DNA of 32,512 nucleotides from Candidatus Eiseniibacteriota bacterium (GTDB lineage Bacteria; Joyebacterota; Joyebacteria; Joyebacterales; Joyebacteraceae). The position numbers and the translations under genes were made by a program. The notes beneath the pieces are model-generated. The model saw nothing but the letters and a program-made list of their open reading frames with translations, had not been told where the DNA came from and searched no databases. Location of the stretch: positions 1 through 32,512 of the forward strand of contig JAUWLR010000017.1 in the NCBI GenBank assembly GCA_030613615.1. Direction: 5' to 3'. How positions within the stretch are numbered: position 1 is the stretch's first letter; each line of letters opens with the position of its first letter. Of the stretch, positions 1 to 10,124 are shown one piece after another.

Positions 1-7
1 AGTTCCA

Positions 8-973
8 TCACTGCCCTCCGGACGCGTCATCCGACCGCGCAAACGGCCTCGTTCCCACCTCGGGCCTGTAGCCCCGCACGAACGAGGCGGCGTCCATCGC
101 GCCCTTCCCCGAGGGTCCAAGGCGGGTCAGCCAGACGCTGCCGTCCCCCACCGCCACTTCGATTCCCCTCTCCGCGTCGAGCGTGAGGATCTCCCCCGGT
201 TCGCCCCTGTGACCCGAGTTCTCACCGCGCGCGGCCTGGAGCACCCGGAGCACCTTCCCGCGGTACCACGTGAACGCTCCGGGCCACGGGGTCGTCCCGC
301 GGACGTGATCATACACGCGGCCCGCGTCAGCGGACCAGTCCACCTCTCCGTCGGACTTCTTGAGCTTCCTCGCGTAGCTCACCAGGGCCTGGTCCTGAGC
401 GATCCTGGGCGCCGTGCCCGCGTCGACGAGTTCCAGCGTCTCGATGAGCAGGTCCGCTCCCATCGCCGCCAGCCTGTCGTACAGCTCGCCGGCCGTCTCG
501 TTGTCGGCGATCGGTGTCTTGCTCGTAAGGATGATCTCGCCGGCATCGACCTTCTTCGCCATGAACATGGTCGTGACGCCGGTCTCCGTCTCGCCGCTCA
601 TGATGACCCAGTTGATCGGCGCGACGCCGCGGAACCGAGGAAGAAGCGACGCGTGCACGTTGATGGCGCCTCTGGATGGGCACTCGAGGATGTCCTCGCG
701 GAGTATCTGGCCGAAGGCCGCGACCACGATGACGTCGGGCGAAAGCGCCTGCAGACGCTTCACGAACTCGTCGGTGTTGACGGTCTCGTGCTGCTCCAGG
801 GGAAGCCCGAGCGCCGTCGCTGCGTCCTTGACGGGCGGGCTGCGCAGAGCGCGCCCCCTGCCGGCGGGGCGGTCTGGTTGGGTGACCACGAGCACTACGT
901 CGTGGCTGGCCTCACTTAGCTTCCTGAGGGACGGGACCGCGAAGTCGGGGGTCCCCATGAAGACGATGCGCAT
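8..973 (-). CDS. fmt: Methionyl-tRNA formyltransferase
   Basis: Transfers a formyl group from 10-formyl-tetrahydrofolate to Met-tRNA(fMet) in the cytoplasm, making the initiator tRNA for translation. The 321 residues match the usual family length. The N-terminus MRIVFMGTPDFAVPSL is the typical start of the formyltransferase fold, and the folate/catalytic segment INVHASLLPRFRGVAPI, followed by KVDAGEI, is intact. The C-terminal OB-like tRNA-binding domain starts around residue 205 (KSDGEVDWS, then GTTPWPGAFTW). It is the last visible gene of a minus-strand operon, 57 bases downstream of def. The fmt/def pairing is conserved in many bacteria because the two enzymes add and remove the same formyl group. 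The start ATG fits the family N-terminus exactly; the stop lies 8 bases from the window edge. Confidence 0.97.
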   Translation of the reverse strand: MRIVFMGTPDFAVPSLRKLSEASHDVVLVVTQPDRPAGRGRALRSPPVKDAATALGLPLEQHETVNTDEFVKRLQALSPDVIVVAAFGQILREDILECPSRGAINVHASLLPRFRGVAPINWVIMSGETETGVTTMFMAKKVDAGEIILTSKTPIADNETAGELYDRLAAMGADLLIETLELVDAGTAPRIAQDQALVSYARKLKKSDGEVDWSADAGRVYDHVRGTTPWPGAFTWYRGKVLRVLQAARGENSGHRGEPGEILTLDAERGIEVAVGDGSVWLTRLGPSGKGAMDAASFVRGYRPEVGTRPFARSDDASGGQ

Positions 974-1030
974 TTGGGCAACTCACTGGGACCGGCGGCG
1001 GCGCCAGACGCGGAGCGTCAGCGCACCGGT

Positions 1031-1546
1031 CTATGTTCTTCGGATCCGCGCCTTTACGAGCTGCCGTTTGATCGGATTGAGGTGATCGAAGAAGAACTTG
1101 CCGTGCAGGTGGTCGACCTCGTGCTGGAATATTCTCGCCAGCGCGCCCTCGACCTCCAGTTTGACCGCGTTGCCATCCCGATCCAGGCCCTTGATCACGA
1201 TGTGACTGGGACGCTCCACTTCGGCCGTCACGCCGGGACAGCTGAGACAGCCTTCCTCAATGATCGTGTTTCCCGTCGCGTAGACGATCTCAGGATTCAT
1301 GAGAACAACCGCACCGTTGTAGACGGCTTCCGTCCCCTCATGGTCGGGCGGCGGCTCGGCGACGATGATGGGCAGCGCCCTGCCAACCTGGGGAGCCGCG
1401 AGTCCGACGCCCGGCGTCTCCCCATTCCGCATGGTGTCGATCATGTCGTCGAGGAGCGTCCTTATCTCGTCAGTGACGTCCCCGATGGGTTCCATGCGAG
1501 CCGTGAGAAGCGGATCGCCGTGTCTTGTGACCTGGAGTATGGCCAT
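1031..1546 (-). CDS. def: Peptide deformylase
   Basis: Removes the N-formyl group from nascent proteins as they leave the ribosome; a metal-dependent cytoplasmic hydrolase. All three family motifs are present in 171 residues: GVGLAAPQVG (motif 1), EGCLSCPG (motif 2, with the metal-binding Cys) and QHEVDHLHG (motif 3, HExxH-type, with both His ligands and the catalytic Glu). The length is normal for a type I enzyme. The stop codon of yajC lies 8 bases upstream of its start, so the genes are almost certainly co-transcribed; fmt follows 57 bases downstream. No insertion or missing residue is seen. Confidence 0.97.
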   Translation of the reverse strand: MAILQVTRHGDPLLTARMEPIGDVTDEIRTLLDDMIDTMRNGETPGVGLAAPQVGRALPIIVAEPPPDHEGTEAVYNGAVVLMNPEIVYATGNTIIEEGCLSCPGVTAEVERPSHIVIKGLDRDGNAVKLEVEGALARIFQHEVDHLHGKFFFDHLNPIKRQLVKARIRRT

Positions 1547-1554
1547 TCCGTGTG

Positions 1555-1887
1555 CTAGTTCCTCTTCCCGCTGATCGCGGTCTTTGCAACCTCGACCTTG
1601 AGATCCTCGGCTATGCGAATGACGATCTTGTCGTCGTGAACGTCCTGGATCTCACCGTGGAGGCCGCCGATGGTCACTATCTTATCGCCTCTCGTGAGCG
1701 AGTCTATCATGGACTGGCGCTCTTTGCGCCGCTTGGACTCGGGTCGGATCATCAGGAAGTAGAAGATGGCGAATATGGCGACCAGCATGATGAGCATGCT
1801 GGTTCCGCCTCCGCCACCCTCGCCCTGGGCGCCAGTCGCGCCCATCGCGTGCGCTGTCTCGGGACCGAGCAGTGTGAAAAGCAACAT
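1555..1887 (-). CDS. yajC: Preprotein translocase accessory subunit YajC
   Basis: Small inner-membrane protein that associates with the SecDF complex of the Sec translocon. The 110 residues show a glycine-rich N-terminal stretch (GAQGEGGGGG), one transmembrane helix around residues 30-46 (MLIMLVAIFAIFYFLMI), then the diagnostic RPESKRRKE. The cytoplasmic domain contains GDKIVTIGGLHGEI, the core YajC motif. The ATG is preceded by AGGGGG at about 8 bases, which supports this start. The N-terminal extension before the helix is longer than in Escherichia coli and alanine/glycine-rich; that is common in GC-rich bacteria. It lies between a small unknown gene (12 bases upstream) and def (8 bases downstream). 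Confidence 0.95.
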   Translation of the reverse strand: MLLFTLLGPETAHAMGATGAQGEGGGGGTSMLIMLVAIFAIFYFLMIRPESKRRKERQSMIDSLTRGDKIVTIGGLHGEIQDVHDDKIVIRIAEDLKVEVAKTAISGKRN

Positions 1888-1899
1888 CGAGCAAACCCC

Positions 1900-2181
1900 C
1901 TAGTGAGTGACGTCGTCGTCCGAGAGCGGCATGCCGTCCCGGAATCGCTCCGTCTTGACTTTCTCCAACTCCTCCATGAGCTCCTTGGGATCGACGTTCC
2001 CGCTCCGGGACAGCACGCGGACAAGCGCCTCGAGGGAGAGCGTGTTCGAAAGCGCCAGCTCCTCGAACGAGACCTCCCTCTGCACGCCGTCCTTCACCAG
2101 AACCAGCCCCGGCTTGGGTTTGCCCTCAGCCTCGTCGGCCGTCTTGCGTTTCTTCCTGAGAGGCACGTCTCCCCCGTTCAT
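1900..2181 (-). CDS. Small hypothetical protein heading the yajC-def-fmt operon
   Basis: A 93-residue protein of unknown family. It starts with a Lys/Arg-rich segment (PLRKKRKTADEAEGKPKPG), then a short beta-like stretch (GLVLVKDGVQREVSFEEL) and a probable helical region (SLEALVRVLSRSG...PKELMEELEKVKTERF), ending in an acidic tail (DDDV). It has no signal peptide or membrane segment, so it is likely cytoplasmic. It is the first gene after the promoter at 2203-2232 and stops 12 bases before yajC, so it belongs to the operon. No clear Shine-Dalgarno precedes the ATG; GGAG lies about 13 bases away. A GTG eight codons further in (VPLRKK), behind GGGGGA, is an alternative start. I do not recognise a function. 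Confidence 0.75.
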   Translation of the reverse strand: MNGGDVPLRKKRKTADEAEGKPKPGLVLVKDGVQREVSFEELALSNTLSLEALVRVLSRSGNVDPKELMEELEKVKTERFRDGMPLSDDDVTH

Positions 2182-2202
2182 GGAACCGTCTTAACTCCAA
2201 GG

Positions 2203-2232
2203 ATGTTAGCAGGCTTCGAAACACGAAGTCAA
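2203..2232 (-). promoter_or_regulatory. Sigma70-type promoter of the fmt operon
   Basis: Reading the minus strand, TTGACT (2232-2227) is followed by an 18-base spacer and TAACAT (2208-2203). Transcription would begin near 2196, about 15 bases before the ATG at 2181, giving a very short leader. Box match is 5/6 and 4/6 to the consensus. It faces away from the amylase promoter at 2599-2627. Confidence 0.6.
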
Positions 2233-2247
2233 GTCGCAGGAGCAGTT

Positions 2248-2291
2248 CCGCCGGAGGACCACGCCCGAGCCGCCGGAGGACCACGCTCGAG
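2248..2291. repeat. 22-bp tandem duplication upstream of the fmt operon promoter
   Basis: Two adjacent 22-base copies of CCGCCGGAGGACCACGCCCG + AG differ at one base (C/T). They lie just upstream of the -35 box of the minus-strand promoter. This may be simple slippage or a pair of protein-binding sites; the sequence alone cannot decide. Confidence 0.8.
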
Positions 2292-2324
2292 CCGACAGCC
2301 CGTGCGAGGCGGCCTGAAGAAATA

Positions 2325-2352
2325 CGGGAGCGCCCGGCCGCTGACGCTCCCG
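2325..2352 (-). terminator. Terminator-like hairpin on the minus strand between divergent promoters
   Basis: CGGGAGCG pairs with CGCTCCCG across a 12-base loop. On the minus strand the stem is followed by TATTTCTTC, a weak U-tract; on the plus strand no U-run follows. It would insulate the fmt operon promoter from minus-strand transcription arriving from 2400-2640, where no convincing gene is seen. Confidence 0.45.
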
Positions 2353-2364
2353 CGGTGAGGGGGG

Positions 2365-2396
2365 ACGGCGAACGAAGTCGGCTTCGTTCGCACCGT
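2365..2396. other. Strong perfect inverted repeat in intergenic region
   Basis: GCGAACGAAG and CTTCGTTCGC form a perfect 10-bp stem around the tetraloop TCGG, extended imperfectly by ACG/CGT. No U-tract follows on either strand, so it is not an ordinary terminator. It could be part of a structured RNA or a protein-binding palindrome. The rest of the 2182-2704 gap shows no gene I can support; the listed ORFs there lack ribosome sites. Confidence 0.6.
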
Positions 2397-2598
2397 AGGA
2401 CGGCCGAAGACTCCTTAGAACGACCCAGGCCTTCAGCAAGCCCGGGAGCAGCGCACCATACCTGTGCTCTCCGATGGTGTCACTCCCCCCGACCCACCAG
2501 AGCGCACCGTACTACCGGGGCCGGAACCTGTAAAGGGGAATGGTGCATCTTAAGGAAGTGTCGCTGGGCCGAGACGAGAGCGGGGCCGCCCGTCCACC

Positions 2599-2627
2599 TT
2601 GTCTCCCGTCTCAGAAAAGTGTATAAT
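2599..2627 (+). promoter_or_regulatory. Sigma70-type promoter of the amylase gene
   Basis: TTGTCT (2599-2604), a 17-base spacer, and a perfect TATAAT (2622-2627). Transcription would start near 2634, giving a leader of about 70 bases before the ATG at 2705. This placement also makes the upstream in-frame ATG at 2642 an unlikely start, because it would sit only about 8 bases into the transcript without a ribosome site. Confidence 0.75.
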
Positions 2628-2704
2628 AGTCAAGAAGACCCATGATGCGGTGGATCGGCGCGCCCTTGTGGCGCGGCGCACACGGCAACACAGGAGAACA
2701 CAGG

Positions 2705-5200
2705 ATGCGCCGGAACTCAGCCCTGCTGGTGGCCCTCCTCGTCACCGCGACAGTGGCCGCGCACGCCGCGGCAGCGGGGCACGACAACAACATCGAATGG
2801 GACGGCGTCTCGCACGTTGCATGGCTGGACAGGGACCCCCTCTGCCCGGTGGACGGTGAGACGTTCCAGGTCCTCTTCCAGACATACGCGGACGATCTCA
2901 CTGCGGCCCGCGTGCGCGTCGACGACGGCACCGCCGCCTGGACGGTTGCCTCGAAGACGGCTGTGCGCGGGCCGTACGATGTCTGGTCCGCGACCGTTCC
3001 AGCGACGGTCTCCGTCGGACTCTCGTACTACATGGAGCTCACCGACGGCACGGCCACCGACTACTTGAGCGTCGGGGGGATGACCACAGGCGTGCCGTCG
3101 GACGGCGGCTTCGTCGTGGACTACACGACCCTCGAGCACGCTCCGGTAGGGGCCACTCCCCTGCCGGACGGTGGCGCCGTCTTCAGGGTCTGGTCACCGA
3201 CGAGAACGATCGCGCACGTGCGCGGGGAGTTCAACGGGTGGGGCACAGGCGACCCGATGACGAAGATCGGCGAGCACTTCATCGTTCGCGTCCCGGAGGC
3301 GACCATCGGCCAGATGTACAAGTACTACTTCCAGAACGAGCACTGGAACACCGACCCGCGCGCCCGTGCCCTGAACGCGAGCGAGAACTACAACGCATAT
3401 CTGCTGGATCCTTCCACCTACGACTGGCAGATTGACGACTTCGACGTGCCCGACTTCGAGCAGATGATCGTCTACCAGCTTCACGTCGGGACGTTCTCGG
3501 GCAGAAACGACCCTTATGGCGCCGCGCCTTTCCCGGCAGGCTACCTCGACGTGGCGGCCAGAGCCTCGCACCTTGCCGAGCTCGGTATCAGCGCCGTCAT
3601 GCTCAATCCGATCACGGAGTTCCCGGGCGACTACTCCGCCGGCTACAACCCGATCACGCAGTGGGCGCCGGAGTGGAAGTACGGCACTCCCGACGACCTC
3701 AAGTACATGATAGACACGCTCCACTCCTACGGCATCGCAGTGCTTCTGGACATCGTCTGGAACCATTTCTCGTTCACCGACAACTACCTCTGGTACTACG
3801 ACGGAACGCAGATCTACTTCGACGACCCCGCGGTCGAGACCCCTTGGGGCAGCCAGGCCGACTTCGACCGCAATGAGGTCCGGAGCTACTACCTCGACAG
3901 CGCGCTCTACTGGCTGGACGAGTTCCGGATGGACGGCTTCCGTATGGACGCCACCGACTTCATGAACATCTACCCGCAGGAAGCCTCGGGCTGGAGCCTC
4001 ATGCAGGAGATGAACGACGCGATGGACAACCGCTTCGCCGACAAGATAGCGATTGCGGAGCAGCTGCCGGACGATTCGTGGGTCACGCGCCCGACGAGCC
4101 TCGGGGGCGCCGGGTTCGACTCGCAGTACTACGACGAGTTCACGGACCGTCTGCGGGACGAGATCTTCGACGCGGCGCTCGGCAACCCGGAGATGTGGAA
4201 GATACGGAACATCATCAACGGCGGCGGCGACTATTTGAACGGCCGTTACGTCACGAACTACCTGGAGCTTCACGACGAGTGCTGGCCGACGAGCGGCGGG
4301 CAGCGCATCGTCAAGTCGATAGACACGACGCCCCCCCACGACGACCAGTGGGCGAAGGGCCGCTCCAAGCTGGCCCAGGGCATCGTGATGACGGCCCCCG
4401 GCATCCCGGCCATACTGCAGGGCACCGAGTGGCTGGACGACACGGACTTCGGGACCGATTTGGGAAACCGCATCGACTGGTCCAAGAAGACGACCTACGC
4501 GGGCATCTTCGCCTACTACCGCGACCTCATCACGCTGAGGCGCATCTCCCCGGCGCTCCGCGCGGATGCGGGCGTCGACGTCTTCCACCTGAACGAGACG
4601 GGAAACGTCATAGCGTTCCAGCGGTACGACCTGTCGGGCAACGTGCACGTCGTCGTCGCGAACTTCAGCAATACCGACTACACGAGCTACCGCATCGGGC
4701 TGCCGCAGTCGGGGGACTGGGTAGAGGAGATGAACAGCCAGGCGGCCGAGTATGAGGGCAGCGGGATGACCAACCCCGGCGTCATCACGCCTGACGCCAT
4801 CAGCGCGGACGGCTTCCCGCAGTCCAAGGCCATAGCAGTACCTTCGATGGCGCTCATCATCCTGACCTGGGGCAGCGGCACGGGCATCGATGCGGGCGAC
4901 AACGAGGGCGCGGAGCAGATCTTCACGCCGCGGCTGCTCGGCGCATACCCGAACCCGTTCAATCCACGCACGACCGTCGCGTTCGAACTACCGGAGGAGC
5001 AGCACGTGCGGCTCGCCGTGTTCGACATCGCCGGCCGGGAGGTCTCCATCCTGGCGGACGGGACCTACGGTGGCGGCCGGAACAAGGTCATATGGAACGG
5101 AACGGACGACGGCGGCAGGGCGCTGGCCTCGGGTGTCTACTTCGTGCGGATGGACGCGGGCGGCAAGTGCGATTCGAAGAGCATCGTGCTGCTTCGGTAG
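2705..5200 (+). CDS. Secreted GH13 alpha-amylase-family glycosidase with C-terminal sorting tail
   Basis: Hydrolyses or transfers alpha-1,4-glucan linkages outside the cell. I chose the ATG at 2705 rather than 2642: AGGAG lies 8 bases upstream and MRRNSALLVALLVTATVAAHA is then a clean signal peptide, giving 831 residues. Order: an unassigned beta domain (~25-155), a CBM48-like domain (~160-245, VFRVWSPT...VRGEFNGWG), and the GH13 barrel (~255-600). The four GH13 regions are present: DIVWNH (from D349), GFRMDATD (nucleophile D415), IAIAEQ (acid/base E452) and ELHDE (H523, D524). A beta-sheet C domain follows. Residues ~745-831 form the FlgD-Ig/T9SS-like tail (YPNPFNPRTTVAFELP, ending IVLLR). 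It is the only plus-strand gene here and is convergent with a hydrolase. The exact specificity (amylase, neopullulanase or maltogenic) cannot be read from the motifs. Confidence 0.92.
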   Translation: MRRNSALLVALLVTATVAAHAAAAGHDNNIEWDGVSHVAWLDRDPLCPVDGETFQVLFQTYADDLTAARVRVDDGTAAWTVASKTAVRGPYDVWSATVPATVSVGLSYYMELTDGTATDYLSVGGMTTGVPSDGGFVVDYTTLEHAPVGATPLPDGGAVFRVWSPTRTIAHVRGEFNGWGTGDPMTKIGEHFIVRVPEATIGQMYKYYFQNEHWNTDPRARALNASENYNAYLLDPSTYDWQIDDFDVPDFEQMIVYQLHVGTFSGRNDPYGAAPFPAGYLDVAARASHLAELGISAVMLNPITEFPGDYSAGYNPITQWAPEWKYGTPDDLKYMIDTLHSYGIAVLLDIVWNHFSFTDNYLWYYDGTQIYFDDPAVETPWGSQADFDRNEVRSYYLDSALYWLDEFRMDGFRMDATDFMNIYPQEASGWSLMQEMNDAMDNRFADKIAIAEQLPDDSWVTRPTSLGGAGFDSQYYDEFTDRLRDEIFDAALGNPEMWKIRNIINGGGDYLNGRYVTNYLELHDECWPTSGGQRIVKSIDTTPPHDDQWAKGRSKLAQGIVMTAPGIPAILQGTEWLDDTDFGTDLGNRIDWSKKTTYAGIFAYYRDLITLRRISPALRADAGVDVFHLNETGNVIAFQRYDLSGNVHVVVANFSNTDYTSYRIGLPQSGDWVEEMNSQAAEYEGSGMTNPGVITPDAISADGFPQSKAIAVPSMALIILTWGSGTGIDAGDNEGAEQIFTPRLLGAYPNPFNPRTTVAFELPEEQHVRLAVFDIAGREVSILADGTYGGGRNKVIWNGTDDGGRALASGVYFVRMDAGGKCDSKSIVLLR

Positions 5201-5230
5201 CACGACAACGCTGACAGCATCTGACGAGAG

Positions 5231-5252
5231 CGGCCCGTCCATGGACGGGCCG
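5231..5252. terminator. Bidirectional terminator between convergent genes
   Basis: A perfect 22-base palindrome, CGGCCCGTCC/ATGGACGGGCCG, lies 30 bases after the amylase stop and 39 bases beyond the stop of the opposing hydrolase. The plus strand continues with TCTTCTC, a modest pyrimidine/U tail. The position between two converging stop codons fits a shared terminator. Confidence 0.65.
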
Positions 5253-5291
5253 TCTTCTCATCCGGGCGAGCCGCTTGATCCCATTGCGCCG

Positions 5292-6464
5292 CTACAGCAG
5301 CCCCTCCGCCAGAACCGCGTACATGAGCGAGTAGACCCTGCCGATTTCGGCGAGCGTCGCGGCCCAGCCCGCGGGGCCGCCCTCCCAACTGAACTCGAGA
5401 TCCACGTGCTGGATAGACTCGAGGATCCTGAGCTCAGCGATCGCCTTCGGTGGAGCGTTCTCCGCGAGGAGAATGCTCTCCGTGTAGGGCATCAGGTTGT
5501 CATCGCGGCCGTGGACGATGATGAGGCGCGCGGTCACGTTCTCCATGTTCCCCGGCATCGAGAGTTCGTCGAAGTAGGCAAGGATCCGGGGGCTCAGGCG
5601 GTCGATGATCCCTGCGGCGGCGTCCGGGTCCCCGTTCATCATGAGCTCGTAGAGGAGTGCGCCCTCCTCCCCCAGCGAGTCGGCCGACGCCGAGACATCG
5701 CACGTGTCGTCCTCGAGCTTCGAGTTCGCTATGCGCGCAAGAAGCCGTCGATCGGTGCCGTCCCCTACAAGCCGCAGGCTGTTCCGCAGAACTGCCCACT
5801 TCCCCGTGTGCCGCGGCTTCATGTAGACCCACTCCCCGTCCTCCAGGTAGTAGCCGGTCGTCGCGTAGGTGACGATGCTCCTGAGATCGTAGTAGGTACC
5901 CAGCAGGAAGCAGAACCGCACGCGCTCGGAGATGCAGGGATCGTTCGCGGCGAGCACCGCGAGTCCGCCCGCGTAGCTGAAGCCGAAGAATCCCACTCGG
6001 TCGGGATTGACGTCGGGAAGCCGCTCGAGATACTCGTACGAGCCCACCATCTCATTCACGTCCGAGGGACGGACGCGGAACTCCTTCAGGTTGATGAACT
6101 CGGGAACCAGCGCGACGTAGCCTGCTCTCGCCAGAGCGTCGGCGAAGTTGGTGAGACGCAGGTCGTTCATACCCCCGGCGGCCACGCCGTGGTTCAGGAC
6201 GATGCCGGGGCGGCGCGAACGGCGCGAGCCCAAGGCCGGGCGGTAGACGTCGGCGATCATCGCGCGGCCCGCGCCCTCGAACGTCACGCGCTCGATCTGC
6301 GGGTCGGGCAGGCGGCGCGCGATGGGTCCGTCCGTCTCGGGCGTCGGCAGCTCGAGGAGCAGGAGCGTGGTCAGGTACGCCACGCGCATCCGCGGGCCCA
6401 GTGCGAGCAGCCCGACGGCCACCAGCACGGCACAGACCAACAGCCGGGATCGTCTACTCCTCAT
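5292..6464 (-). CDS. Membrane-anchored or exported alpha/beta hydrolase (dienelactone-hydrolase-like)
   Basis: An esterase/acyl-hydrolase fold of 390 residues; the substrate is unknown. The N-terminus (MRSRRSRLLVCAVLVAVGLLALG) is a signal anchor or signal peptide. The oxyanion region is GIVLNHGVAAGG. The nucleophile elbow is GFSYAGG with Ser163, the acid is probably the Asp of VHGRDDNLMPY, and the His is in SIQHVDLEF near the C-terminus. A lid-like insertion lies between ~185 and ~290. No sorting tail is present, so it probably stays periplasmic or attached to the inner membrane. It lies 138 bases downstream of the pullulanase gene and may be co-transcribed with it. Its translation-start region is duplicated (see repeat at 6461-6540). 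A link to starch metabolism, for example deacylating modified glucans, is only inferred from position. Confidence 0.85.
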   Translation of the reverse strand: MRSRRSRLLVCAVLVAVGLLALGPRMRVAYLTTLLLLELPTPETDGPIARRLPDPQIERVTFEGAGRAMIADVYRPALGSRRSRRPGIVLNHGVAAGGMNDLRLTNFADALARAGYVALVPEFINLKEFRVRPSDVNEMVGSYEYLERLPDVNPDRVGFFGFSYAGGLAVLAANDPCISERVRFCFLLGTYYDLRSIVTYATTGYYLEDGEWVYMKPRHTGKWAVLRNSLRLVGDGTDRRLLARIANSKLEDDTCDVSASADSLGEEGALLYELMMNGDPDAAAGIIDRLSPRILAYFDELSMPGNMENVTARLIIVHGRDDNLMPYTESILLAENAPPKAIAELRILESIQHVDLEFSWEGGPAGWAATLAEIGRVYSLMYAVLAEGLL

Positions 6465-6540
6465 CGCGGGTCACCTGTCTGGATAGCGAGTCACCTGTCC
6501 TCATCGCGGGCCACCTGTCTGGATAGCGGGTCACCTGTCC
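6461..6540. repeat. 40-bp tandem duplication covering the hydrolase start region
   Basis: Two 40-base units (6461-6500, 6501-6540) differ at two positions; each unit is itself two related ~20-base halves sharing (T/C)CACCTGTC. On the minus strand each unit carries AGGTG(A/G)CCCGCGATGAGG, that is a ribosome-site-like AGGTG, a short spacer and an ATG. The second copy therefore makes an extra start codon at 6504, opening a 16-codon ORF (MRTGDSLSRQVTRDEE) that stops at 6454, overlapping the real hydrolase start by 11 bases in another frame. Confidence 0.85.
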
Positions 6541-6602
6541 GGGCCCTGCCGGGTCGGCCTGCGGCCACACCACACCGGGTCCGAGAACGCTCCTGTCCAG
6601 CG

Positions 6603-9953
<3,351 letters not shown>

Positions 9954-10057
9954 CGTTCCGTCCTCCCCCGGAGAACTCGGATGGGTCTGGCTATTGTGTG
10001 TCCGAGGAGTCTACCACATCCGCGTGCTCGTGGTGAGCAGGAGATAGGGCGATGGAA

Positions 10058-10093
10058 AGAGGAAGGGCTCCGCCGACGGAGCCGGCGGAGCCC
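10058..10093 (-). terminator. Intrinsic terminator after the LVIVD-repeat gene
   Basis: A 10-bp perfect stem, GGGCTCCGCC / GGCGGAGCCC, with a 9-base loop. On the minus strand it is followed by TTCCTCTTTCC. It lies 31 bases past the stop of the LVIVD gene. The rest of 9954-10124 holds only the pullulanase ribosome site and no clear promoter. Confidence 0.75.
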
Positions 10094-10124
10094 TTTCAGT
10101 CCCCCCTCAGGGACCGTCCCCGCG

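Noticed and set aside
2206-2439. 77-residue minus-strand ORF in the divergent intergenic region
   Set aside because: It runs through two hairpins and the tandem repeat, has no ribosome site and no recognisable sequence pattern.
2440-2560. SRP RNA, RNase P RNA, tmRNA or a known riboswitch in the intergenic region
   Set aside because: I compared by eye with the conserved cores of these RNAs and found no match; the region has repeats and hairpins but not the diagnostic sequences.
6461-6540. Short repeat block as a CRISPR array
   Set aside because: Only two adjacent 40-bp units with no spacer of separate sequence, and no cas gene.
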